Source: an uncultured Oscillospiraceae bacterium (GTDB lineage: Bacteria > Bacillota > Clostridia > Oscillospirales > Oscillospiraceae). From it: a stretch of DNA of 64,000 bases. Below are positions 34,851 through 41,855 of this stretch, one piece after another. The stretch lies in assembly GCA_947626785.1 (NCBI GenBank), contig CANQTO010000001.1:1-64000 (forward strand). Direction: 5' to 3'. Each line of letters begins with the position of its first letter. The stretch's first letter is position 1. Below the pieces are notes generated by a model. It saw nothing but the letters and a program-made list of their open reading frames with translations, was not told the DNA's origin and ran no database searches. The position numbers were made by a program, and so were the translations under genes.

Positions 34851-34902
34851 AAGAACCCCCCGCCGCATAGGATGGCATGATTTGAATGTACGGGGGGTTC
34901 TT
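34851..34902 (+). promoter_or_regulatory. Large hairpin overlapping the murA2 ribosome binding site
   Basis: AAGAACCCCCCG (34851-34862) is perfectly complementary to CGGGGGGTTCTT (34891-34902), a 12-bp stem around a 28-base loop. The 3' arm holds the only purine-rich Shine-Dalgarno candidate (GGGGGG, 34892-34897), seven bases before the ATG at 34905. It could hide the ribosome binding site or act as a weak terminator or attenuator; the sequence does not decide. Confidence 0.7.
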
Positions 34903-34904
34903 CT

Positions 34905-36158
34905 ATGGAACTTTGGCACATACGGGGCGGCAGGAGGCTGGAAGGGGCCTGCTTCGTCCAGGGCTCGAAAAATGCCTCCCTCCCCATCATCGCCGCGTCC
35001 ATCGTCTGTCCCACACGGAGCGAACTGCTGAATGTGCCCCAGCTGCGGGATGTGGACGCGGCGCTGCGTATTCTCCGGCACCTGGGCTGCTCCGCCGAAC
35101 AGCGGGGCGGCGACGTGTACATAGACTCCAGCGGCCTCACCGGCAGCGCCATCCCCCACTCCCTGATGGAGGAGATGCGCTCCTCCGTGATCTTTATGGG
35201 GGCGCTCATCGCCCGCTGCGGAGAGGCGCGGCTGTCCCTGCCCGGGGGCTGCCAGCTGGGGAAACGGCCCATAGATCTGCACCTGTCGGCCCTGCGGGCC
35301 ATGGGGGCGGAGATCGAGGAGGAGGGCGGCGAGATCGTCTGCCACGCCTCCCGGCTCCACGGAGAGGATATCGAGCTGCCCTTTCCCAGCGTGGGGGCCA
35401 CGGAGAACATCATGCTGGCCGCCTGTGCCGCCAAGGGGGAGACGAAGATCCGGGGCGCGGCCCGGGAGCCGGAGATCGTGGCCCTCCAGGGCTATCTGCG
35501 GGCCATGGGGGCGGAGATCCGGGGCGCGGGCAGCGGCCAGATCACCGTCTCCGGCCTGCGCCCGGAGAAGCGGCTGGTCTGGCGCATCGTGCCGGACCGG
35601 ATCGTGGCCTCCACCCTGGCCTGCGCCGCCGCGGCGGCCGGGGGCAGCGTGGAGCTGCGGGGGATCGATCCCGGACAATTTTCTACCGTTCTGCACTTCC
35701 TAAATCAGGCGGGCTGTGATATAATAAGCTCTGACCGCAGTGTGCGCCTGATCTCGGACGGAAAGCTCCAGGCCGTGGGGGAGGTCTCCACCGCTCCGTA
35801 CCCCGGCTTTCCCACCGACGCACAGCCGGTGCTGATGGCGGCGCTGCTGAAGGCCAAGGGCCGGACGGTCATGACCGAGAATATCTTTGAAAACCGGTAC
35901 CGCCAGGTGCCGGAGCTCTGCCGGCTGGGCGCGGACATCAGCGTCTCCGGCAGGACCGCCGAGATCTGGGGCGTGGACTGCCTCCACGGCACCGCCCTCA
36001 CCGCTACCGACCTGCGGGGCGGGGCCGCTATGATCGTGGCGGGCCTGGCCGCCGAGGGGGAGACCGTCATCTGTGACGACGGGCATGTGACCCGGGGCTA
36101 TGAGCGCTTTGACCGGCGGCTGCGCTCCCTGGGCGCGGACATCTACTTGGAATACTGA
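34905..36158 (+). CDS. murA: UDP-N-acetylglucosamine 1-carboxyvinyltransferase (second copy)
   Basis: 417 residues, a second complete MurA with Lys22-Asn23 (QGSKNA) and catalytic Cys116 in PGGCQLGKRP. Two MurA paralogues (MurA and MurZ) are usual in low-GC Gram-positives; here both are in one window, 28 kb apart. This copy is embedded between murG and ftsQ in the division cluster. It begins at ATG 34905 just after a 12-bp stem that covers its only ribosome binding site, so its output may be controlled post-transcriptionally. Confidence 0.94.
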   Translation: MELWHIRGGRRLEGACFVQGSKNASLPIIAASIVCPTRSELLNVPQLRDVDAALRILRHLGCSAEQRGGDVYIDSSGLTGSAIPHSLMEEMRSSVIFMGALIARCGEARLSLPGGCQLGKRPIDLHLSALRAMGAEIEEEGGEIVCHASRLHGEDIELPFPSVGATENIMLAACAAKGETKIRGAAREPEIVALQGYLRAMGAEIRGAGSGQITVSGLRPEKRLVWRIVPDRIVASTLACAAAAAGGSVELRGIDPGQFSTVLHFLNQAGCDIISSDRSVRLISDGKLQAVGEVSTAPYPGFPTDAQPVLMAALLKAKGRTVMTENIFENRYRQVPELCRLGADISVSGRTAEIWGVDCLHGTALTATDLRGGAAMIVAGLAAEGETVICDDGHVTRGYERFDRRLRSLGADIYLEY

Positions 36159-36200
36159 TAAGACCGCAGGGCTTTCGGCCCGGCGGGGAACGGAGTGCAT

Positions 36201-37001
36201 ATGGCAGCCAATCATCCAAACCGCCATCGGGCGGGCGGAAAGAGGGGCGGAGCTCCCAAGCTCAGCCTCTCCGCGTTCCGCCGCCTGTCGGATCTCAGCG
36301 GCCCGCTGACCTTTGTCCTGGTCGTGGTGGCCATTTTGTTCGTGATGAGCGTCTTCTTTCGGGTCTCGGACATCGAGATCGAGGGCAACAGCCACTATAC
36401 CGACCAGGAGATCATCCGGGCCATCGGCATCGAGGAGGGGGACAACATGTTCCTCTTCGACCGATTCGGCACCCTGAGCCGGGTCTTTGCCAAGCTGCCC
36501 TATATCGAAGAGGTGGTCTCCGTGGAGCGGAAGCTGCCCAACAAGGTCGTCATCACCGTGGTGGAGAGCCAGGCCCTGGCCTATCTCCAGCTGGGGGACG
36601 AGCAGTGGACCTTCGACCACAACTGCAAGATCCTGGGCCAGACCGCGGAAGGGGAGGCGGCCTCCCTGATCCCCGTCTCCGGCATCGAGCCGGGCACCCT
36701 CATGATCGGCGAGCCCCTTACCACCAAGGACGGGGACACCGCTTTGGTGGAGTATTTGTCTCAGGTGCTCATCCAGATGGAGGAGCGGGGCCTCCAGCAC
36801 TCCGTCACCGGGATCCGGGCCACAGGGAAGGACAGCCTGGAATTCAGCTACGGCAGCAAGTACACCGTGGTCCTGGGGGACAGCGGCGCGCTGGAGCATA
36901 AATTCGGTATGTTCGTGGCCGTATTGGAGCAGCTGAAGGAGGGAGACATCGGCGTATTGGACGTTTCTGACGGAACGACGGCCCATTTCAGCCCCAATTA
37001 G
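36201..37001 (+). CDS. ftsQ: Cell division protein FtsQ/DivIB
   Basis: 266 residues. A basic cytoplasmic N-terminus, one membrane helix (about 38-56), then a POTRA domain starting FRVSDIEIEGNSHYTDQEII (about 56-125) and a beta domain, the FtsQ/DivIB plan. It is a scaffold for FtsL and FtsB/DivIC. ATG at 36201 is chosen over the GTG two codons earlier because GGAG is then well spaced. The ftsA gene often found next is missing; ftsZ follows after its own promoter. Confidence 0.9.
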   Translation: MAANHPNRHRAGGKRGGAPKLSLSAFRRLSDLSGPLTFVLVVVAILFVMSVFFRVSDIEIEGNSHYTDQEIIRAIGIEEGDNMFLFDRFGTLSRVFAKLPYIEEVVSVERKLPNKVVITVVESQALAYLQLGDEQWTFDHNCKILGQTAEGEAASLIPVSGIEPGTLMIGEPLTTKDGDTALVEYLSQVLIQMEERGLQHSVTGIRATGKDSLEFSYGSKYTVVLGDSGALEHKFGMFVAVLEQLKEGDIGVLDVSDGTTAHFSPN

Positions 37002-37053
37002 GCGTTAAATTACAAATTGTTAACAAAAATTTTCAGATTTTCAAAAAAATCTA

Positions 37054-37082
37054 TTGACCAACGGAGAAAAATGTAATAATAT
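37054..37082 (+). promoter_or_regulatory. Promoter for ftsZ
   Basis: TTGACC (37054-37059), 17-base spacer, TAATAT (37077-37082), inside an AT-rich 144-base spacer before ftsZ. Confidence 0.72.
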
Positions 37083-37145
37083 ATGAGTTACCTAAGCTTG
37101 AATAGTCGCACTTAGACGAGTAAGAATATACAGGGAGGCAAGAAT

Positions 37146-38312
37146 ATGGATTATAAAGCCGAAACCGGTCCGGAGAATGTGGTGACGATCAAGGTCGTCG
37201 GCGTAGGCGGAGCCGGAAACAACGTGGTCAACCGGATGGTCAAGGCCGGCACCCAGGGTGTCGAGTTCATCGCCATCAATACGGATAAGCAGGCCCTCGC
37301 CGTCTCCAATGCCGACCAGAAGATCCAGATCGGCGAGAAGATCACCCGCGGCCAGGGCGCCGGGTCCGATCCCGAGATCGGCAAGCGCTCCGCGGAGGAG
37401 AGCCGGAACAACATCGCCAAGGCCATCGAGGACGCCGATATGGTGTTCATCACCGCCGGCATGGGCGGCGGTACGGGCACGGGCGCTGCCCCCACCGTGG
37501 CGGAGATCGCCCGGGAGGCGGGTATCCTGACCGTGGGCGTGGTCACCAAGCCCTTCAAGTTCGAGGGCAAGCGCCGCATGGACCAGGCCAACGCCGGCAT
37601 CAAGGACATGCTGGGCCGGGTGGACTCCCTGCTCATCATCCCCAACGACCGGCTGAAGTTCGCCACCGACCAGAAGGTCACCCTGGCCAACGCCTTTGAG
37701 ATCGCCGACGATGTGCTCCAGCAGGCCGTCTCCAGCATCTCCGACCTGATCAAGAACACCGGCTTTATCAACCTGGACTTTGCCGATGTGACCTGCATCA
37801 TGAAGAACGCGGGCTTCGCCCACATGGGCGTGGGCCACGCCGCCGGCAAGGGCAAGGCGGAGGACGCCGCCCGTATGGCCGTCGCCAGCCCCCTGATGGA
37901 GACCTCGATCGACGGGGCCCGGGGCGTGCTGATCAACATCACCGGTTCCGAGGATATGGGCCTGGAGGATGTGGAGGCCGCCGCCAACCTGGTCCAGGAG
38001 GCCGCCCACCCCGACGCCAACATCATCTTCGGCGCCACCTTCGACGACACCATGCAGGATGAGATCCGCGTCACCGTCATCGCCACCGGCTTTGAGGAGG
38101 GCGCCGCCGCGGCCGCTGCCGCCGAGCAGGCTGCCGCCGCTCCCGCTGCCCGTAACGCCGCCCCCAAGGCGGGCGGGGGCCTCTTTACCGCCGCGGTGGA
38201 GAAGGCCAACAGCGCCGCCACGCCTCCCGCTCTGCAGGAGGAGCAGGCCAGCGCCGCCGCCCCCGCGGACGACCCCTTTGACAGCATCTTCAAGATCTTC
38301 AATACCAAGTGA
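37146..38312 (+). CDS. ftsZ: Cell division protein FtsZ
   Basis: 388 residues. The tubulin-like GTPase is complete: GGAGNN near 21-26, the signature [10 protein letters not shown] (107-116) and the T7 loop NLDFADV (about 209-215). After about residue 318 comes an unusually Ala-rich linker and a tail ending [13 protein letters not shown]. The usual C-terminal peptide (DIPxFLR type, bound by FtsA, SepF and others) is not recognisable. It has GGGAGG before the ATG, its own promoter and a hairpin downstream. Confidence 0.97.
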   Translation: MDYKAETGPENVVTIKVVGVGGAGNNVVNRMVKAGTQGVEFIAINTDKQALAVSNADQKIQIGEKITRGQGAGSDPEIGKRSAEESRNNIAKAIEDADMVFITAGMGGGTGTGAAPTVAEIAREAGILTVGVVTKPFKFEGKRRMDQANAGIKDMLGRVDSLLIIPNDRLKFATDQKVTLANAFEIADDVLQQAVSSISDLIKNTGFINLDFADVTCIMKNAGFAHMGVGHAAGKGKAEDAARMAVASPLMETSIDGARGVLINITGSEDMGLEDVEAAANLVQEAAHPDANIIFGATFDDTMQDEIRVTVIATGFEEGAAAAAAAEQAAAAPAARNAAPKAGGGLFTAAVEKANSAATPPALQEEQASAAAPADDPFDSIFKIFNTK

Positions 38313-38334
38313 ACCAAGTGAGCTGATAGGCGAC

Positions 38335-38390
38335 AGAAAAGCTCCCTGTGGACGCCGGGACCAAGCCGGCCGTTCTAAGGGAGCTTTTCT
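38335..38390 (+). terminator. Hairpin downstream of ftsZ
   Basis: AGAAAAGCTCCCT (38335-38347) pairs perfectly with AGGGAGCTTTTCT (38378-38390) around a 30-base loop that itself can form a small GC stem. The descending arm contains TTTT but no long T-run follows. Confidence 0.7.
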
Positions 38391-38797
38391 ATAACGACTA
38401 TATGATGGCGAAACGCCAAATAGCGTTTTGCCAACTATTCATTGCAATGAGCATCGCGCCAATGATCTTTTGAATCATTGGCACAGCGTGTCAAAAAAGT
38501 CCTTCGGGCTTTTTTGCACGCTTCAACCGCCACTTTTTTCAGAAGAGCTTGCCCTTCTGAAAAAACTCGCTACGCTCGGCAAAAGCCCGGTAAACCGGGC
38601 ATTTTGCTGGCGGTGATTGAAACACGAGGCGGGCCTTGCCCCCTCGTGCACCCCCGCTACTCACTCTCTTTCCTGCACAGTTTTATGTTTTTTGACAGTC
38701 TCCGCCAATGATCCTTTGGATCATTGGCAGCCAAACTTGTCGTTTGGCAGCGAAAACGATCAAACTGTCGATCGTTTTCCGCGCAGCGATGATCATT
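38391..38797. repeat. Hairpin-dense gap containing repeat R1, copy B
   Basis: This 407-base gap between ftsZ and yihY has no gene. R1 copy B spans 38458-38728, inverted relative to copy A. On the + strand: palindrome GCCAATGATCttttGAATCATTGGC (38458-38482), hairpin GCGTG..CACGC with A6/T6 inside (38486-38521), an 87-nt core closed by CCGCCA/TGGCGG (38527-38613), the conserved GC block (about 38633-38658), TTTTTTGACAGTCT, then a palindrome 23/25 identical to the first (38704-38728). Outside it lie more palindromes: GGCGAAACGCC-type at about 38407-38433, CCAAAC/GTTTGG (about 38731-38747) and AAAACGATC/GATCGTTTT (about 38753-38778). Confidence 0.75.
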
Positions 38798-39661
38798 ATG
38801 AAAGGCGGTAATGTTCTGAAAAAGATTTTCGGCACGATCGAGGAACTTGCCCGGCTCTATTCAGAAAAGAAGATCGCCAGGGCCTCGGCGGCCCTGTCCT
38901 ATTATATGACCATGACCATCTTCCCGCTGATCATCTGCCTGTACTCCCTGCTGGGGCACAACCACGGCGGCGCTGTGGAGCTGCTGGAGCTGGCGGAGGA
39001 TTTTTTGGCGGCCGAGACAGTCCGGGCCGTCCACAGCTTCCTGGACTATGTGGCGGCGGAAAACAGCACCGCCATGCTCATCGCGGGCCTGACCGTTCTG
39101 ATCAGCTCCGCCTCCGCCGGGGTGCGCAGCCTTCAGGCCACCGTGGGGGAGATCCAGGGCGGGCGGCGCTATCAGGGGCTGCGGGATTTCGCGTTCAGCC
39201 TGCTGTTTTCCGTGGGCTTTCTGGCGGTGATGTACTTCTCCGTGCTGGTCATCCTGACCGGGCAGGAGCTGCTGGGCCTTTTGAGCCGCTACGTGCCCTT
39301 TATCCATACCGACAGCTCCTGGGCCTGGCTGCGCTTCCTGCTGCTGGCAGGGATCGAGCTGCTGATCTTCTGGGGCGTATACGCCATCTGCCGCCGCCGG
39401 AACGAGCGCTACGCGGTGCTCCCCGGCGCGGTCCTGACCACCGTGGGCACGGTGCTGATGAGCGGCGCGTTCTCCGTCTTCATCGGCGCCTCCACCCGTT
39501 ACTCCCTGGTCTACGGCTCCCTGGCCTCCATCATCCTGCTGATGTTCTGGCTCTACCTCTGCTGCCAGATCATCTACATGGGCGCCACCTTCAACATCGT
39601 CCTGCGCAACCGCAAGCGCCTGGGCCGGGAGTACCGGAGCAGCGGGGGCCCAAAAAAGTGA
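38798..39661 (+). CDS. YihY/BrkB family membrane protein
   Basis: 287 residues with about six helices. YihY/BrkB-like proteins (once called RNase BN) are inner-membrane proteins of uncertain, possibly transport, function. The typical order is seen: ARASAALSYYMTMTIFPLIICLYSLLG, a middle loop, then LVYGSLASIILLMFWLYLCCQIIYMGATFN. ATG at 38798 is the best start but has hardly any ribosome binding site; the upstream DNA is repeat R1, so the native leader may have been displaced. A strong terminator follows. Confidence 0.88.
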   Translation: MKGGNVLKKIFGTIEELARLYSEKKIARASAALSYYMTMTIFPLIICLYSLLGHNHGGAVELLELAEDFLAAETVRAVHSFLDYVAAENSTAMLIAGLTVLISSASAGVRSLQATVGEIQGGRRYQGLRDFAFSLLFSVGFLAVMYFSVLVILTGQELLGLLSRYVPFIHTDSSWAWLRFLLLAGIELLIFWGVYAICRRRNERYAVLPGAVLTTVGTVLMSGAFSVFIGASTRYSLVYGSLASIILLMFWLYLCCQIIYMGATFNIVLRNRKRLGREYRSSGGPKK

Positions 39662-39667
39662 GAATGT

Positions 39668-39704
39668 AAAAACGCAAGCCGCCTTTTGCGCGGCTTGCGT
39701 TTTT
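39668..39704 (+). terminator. Bidirectional terminator after yihY
   Basis: AAAAACGCAAGCCG pairs with CGGCTTGCGTTTTT across a 9-base loop, six bases after the yihY stop. Confidence 0.92.
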
Positions 39705-39747
39705 GCAGTAGTCTAAGTCTTACAGAATTCTTTAGAAACCAGTAAAA

Positions 39748-39900
39748 GAAGAATTTAATTTGTTTTTGAGGCAGCTTTGCCGCCTCAAAAACTCCCTAAG
39801 CCGCATGAAATGCGGCCCTCGCGCCGACCAAACGGGGCGTAGCCCCTGCGATAAGCGCGAGTATCAAATGCGAGCCCAGCGCAGCGGGTCGCATTTGAGG
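39748..39900. repeat. Intergenic structured repeat R2, copy 1
   Basis: Four successive hairpins: I GTTTTTGAGGC/GCCTCAAAAAC (39762-39791), II GCCGCAT/ATGCGGC (about 39800-39816), III CTCGCGC/GCGCGAG with GGGGC/GCCCC inside (about 39818-39861), IV CAAATGCGA/TCGCATTTG (39865-39897). It lies just 3' of the csoR stop codon, so on the minus strand it would be a 3' untranslated region ending in hairpin I plus a T-rich tail, i.e. a terminator. A second copy at about 51008-51165 keeps the pairing through base changes. Confidence 0.78.
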
Positions 39901-39903
39901 CCT

Positions 39904-40257
39904 TTAGGTCATAAATTTGTCGATGGCCTCGTTGAGGGCTTGGAGCTGGCTGGGGTCCGAGTCCTCCAGGCAGTGCTCGATATGGTCCTTCAAAATGACC
40001 TTGGCCGTGCTGTTCAAGGCTGAGCGCACGGCGGCCAGCTGCACCAGCACCTCGGTGCAGTCCCGCCCGTTCTCCACCATCCGCTTGACGGACTCCAGGT
40101 GCCCGATGGCCCGGGACAGGCGGTTGAGCACCGCCTTGGTCTCCGTGTGGGAGTGGGTATGGCCGTGCCCCTCTCCGTGCTCATGGTCGTGAGGGTGGCT
40201 GTGGATCTGCCCGTACCCGTGGTCGTGATAGATCAGCTCTTCTTCCGGCGTATACAT
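39904..40257 (-). CDS. CsoR-type metal-sensing repressor with His-rich N-terminus
   Basis: 117 residues of the DUF156 (CsoR/RcnR/FrmR) family, all-helical repressors released from DNA by metal or small electrophiles. Cys67, His92 and Cys96 have exactly the spacing of the CsoR Cu(I) ligand triad (C-x24-H-x3-C). Residues 11-37 form an added tail with 11 histidines alternating with small or acidic residues, which could bind Ni, Zn or Cu. ATG at 40257 follows GGAGG; an ATG four codons upstream is less well placed. Its own promoter carries a G-tract operator-like element, suggesting autoregulation. No metal transporter or chaperone gene is adjacent. Confidence 0.88.
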   Translation of the reverse strand: MYTPEEELIYHDHGYGQIHSHPHDHEHGEGHGHTHSHTETKAVLNRLSRAIGHLESVKRMVENGRDCTEVLVQLAAVRSALNSTAKVILKDHIEHCLEDSDPSQLQALNEAIDKFMT

Positions 40258-40289
40258 GGCGGCCTCCATCGTCTTTTCTTCTTAATATT

Positions 40290-40318
40290 ACTATACCCCC
40301 CGGGGGCACTTTTTGCAA
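40290..40318 (-). promoter_or_regulatory. Promoter for the csoR-like gene
   Basis: On the minus strand TTGCAA (40318-40313), 17-base spacer, TATAGT (40295-40290). The spacer is filled by a C5-G6 tract. Confidence 0.75.
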
Positions 40319-40335
40319 GCCCCCTGGGGGGATAT
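40292..40335. promoter_or_regulatory. G-tract inverted repeat, probable CsoR-family operator
   Basis: ATACCCCCCGGGGGC and GCCCCCTGGGGGGATAT form an inverted repeat around ACTTTTTGCAA, overlapping the promoter spacer and extending upstream of the -35 box. CsoR/RcnR-family repressors bind G/C-tract sites with AT flanks of this kind, so it is a strong operator candidate. Two half-sites could bind two tetramers. Confidence 0.65.
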
Positions 40336-40338
40336 TCT

Positions 40339-41019
40339 TTATAGACGGATCTCGACCGGCTCGCCCGGCTCCAGCCGGTCCTCCTCGGTCCGGCAGTCCA
40401 GGGCAACCAGGCGGACGCCGGCGTCCCTCGCCTCCCGCAGAGCCTGAGCGAAGGCGGGGTGCGTGGCGGTGTTGGGCTCAAAATACCGGACGCCCCGCAT
40501 CTGCACGATGAAGACCGCCCAGGCCTCGTAGCCCTCCCGCAGGCAGTCCGTCAGGCCGTGCAGGTGTTTGACGCCCCGTTCTGTGGGCGCGTCGGGAAAG
40601 CGTACCACGCCATCCTCCTCCAGAGTTACGCCCTTGACCTCCACAAAGCCGCCTTGGCCTCCGTGCTCGATGTAGAAATCGAAGCGGGAGTCGCCGTGGC
40701 GGCACTCGGGCCGGATGAGCTCCGGCACGAAGCCCAGGCCCCCGGCGGCCAGCCACTGGGCGCAGACCGCGTTGGGCGCGGCGGCGTCCATATTGATGAG
40801 CCGGTCCCCCTTATAGACGGCGATCAGGTCCCAGCCGGTCTTCCGGGCGGGGCTTTCCGCCTTCTGGAGGACGACCCGGGCCCCGGGGACCAGAAGCTCC
40901 CGGCAGCGGCCCGTGTTCTTCACATGGCAGACGGCGGGGGAGCCGTCCAGCAGGACCTTGGCGATAAAGCGGTTGGGCCGGCTGATAAACTCAGCAGGCC
41001 TGGTGTTCTCATAGACCAT
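40339..41019 (-). CDS. sfsA: SfsA family protein (sugar fermentation stimulation protein A)
   Basis: 226 residues. SfsA proteins have an OB-like N-terminus and a restriction-endonuclease-like (PD-(D/E)xK) core; a nucleic-acid-binding or nuclease role is proposed, while the historical name reflects maltose metabolism in E. coli. The conserved HVKNTGRCRELL segment (about 32-43) and the core motif RFDFYIE...FVEVKGVTLEEDG (about 118-140), with FPDAPTERGVKHL after it, are present. ATG at 41019 starts five bases after the stop of the NTPase gene, so the two are coupled. Confidence 0.9.
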   Translation of the reverse strand: MVYENTRPAEFISRPNRFIAKVLLDGSPAVCHVKNTGRCRELLVPGARVVLQKAESPARKTGWDLIAVYKGDRLINMDAAAPNAVCAQWLAAGGLGFVPELIRPECRHGDSRFDFYIEHGGQGGFVEVKGVTLEEDGVVRFPDAPTERGVKHLHGLTDCLREGYEAWAVFIVQMRGVRYFEPNTATHPAFAQALREARDAGVRLVALDCRTEEDRLEPGEPVEIRL

Positions 41020-41024
41020 GGCGT

Positions 41025-41606
41025 TCAGACAAATTCTTTGACCCACTGTTCCACGATCCGCCGGGCCACCTGGTCCGAGGAACCTGTCGTTTTCAGGATC
41101 AGCGTGTCCGGGTCTGCCTCCAGGGCCTCGTGGAGCCGCCGGACGTAGGCGGTCAGCTTCTCGCCCAGGCCCAGACGCCGGCGCAGGTCCTCCGCCGCCT
41201 GGGGCGACATCAGGACGCCCAGACAGGGCTGCTCGCCGGAGAGAAATTCTGCCAGAGCCTCCCGGAACTGGGGGATGACCAGCTCAAAGCCGCCGAACTG
41301 GTCCAGCAGGGAGAAGGGGTACCAGGCTGCCTCCTCCAGGAGCCGGACGCCCTCGGAGCGGAAGACCTCGTTGTCCGTATGCAGGGCTTCCCCCTGGCAG
41401 AACAGAAAGCGCCGGGGCTCAAAGCCCTCCGCACCGCCCGCTGCGGCGGCGGGGAGCAGGTCATAGCCCAGCAGCGTCCCGTCCGGGGCGCAGGCCCGCT
41501 CGGTGACAAAGCCGCCGGCCATGGAGGCGGCGCCGCCCAAAATGCCGCGGAGCAGGGCGGTCTTGCCGCAGCCGGGAGCGCCTGTGAGAAAGAGATGCTT
41601 TTTCAT
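41025..41606 (-). CDS. P-loop NTPase, THEP1 (DUF265) type
   Basis: 193 residues. The N-terminal Walker A GAPGCGKT (9-16) follows a single beta strand, as in the small nucleoside-triphosphatase THEP1 family. GGFVTE (about 31-36) matches the G-F-x-T-x-E-x-R segment of that family, followed by an LGYDL region. The substrate of these enzymes in cells is unclear. ATG at 41606 follows GGAGG. It is coupled to sfsA downstream; no promoter was pinned down. Confidence 0.8.
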   Translation of the reverse strand: MKKHLFLTGAPGCGKTALLRGILGGAASMAGGFVTERACAPDGTLLGYDLLPAAAAGGAEGFEPRRFLFCQGEALHTDNEVFRSEGVRLLEEAAWYPFSLLDQFGGFELVIPQFREALAEFLSGEQPCLGVLMSPQAAEDLRRRLGLGEKLTAYVRRLHEALEADPDTLILKTTGSSDQVARRIVEQWVKEFV

Positions 41607-41855
41607 GGGAGCGTTCCTCCAAATTTCAGAAATCGACGCAGCCCCTCGCCCGGTACGGAGCGGCGGCCGCGCCGTTGACATGGGCGCCGGTGAACAGCAG
41701 GCCGCCAGCGGCCTTTAAAGCGCGGTAGGATCCGTTTTCCGCCAGAACCCTATCTACGGTTATTCCCGGGGCTGAAAGCGCGGAGAAGCCCTCTGCGCCT
41801 GTCCTGGCTTCCTTTTAAAAGAAGCCCCCGGTTTTCACCGGGGGTCTTACATCTG
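41607..41855. other. Spacer with a possible gene remnant
   Basis: On the minus strand, 41626 to about 41812 is open for some 60 codons in a frame that looks coding in composition (high GC third positions; T-V-D-R-V-L-A-E-N-G-S-Y-R-A-L-K) and stops at TGA 41626-41628, just ahead of the NTPase ribosome binding site. No start codon exists and a TAA precedes it, so if real it is the 3' fragment of a lost gene. The ATP-grasp terminator occupies the far end. Confidence 0.3.
41815..41846 (-). terminator. Terminator of the esterase/ATP-grasp operon
   Basis: Minus strand: CCCCCGG, loop of six, CCGGGGG, then CTTCTTTT. It lies ten bases past the ATP-grasp stop. Confidence 0.88.
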
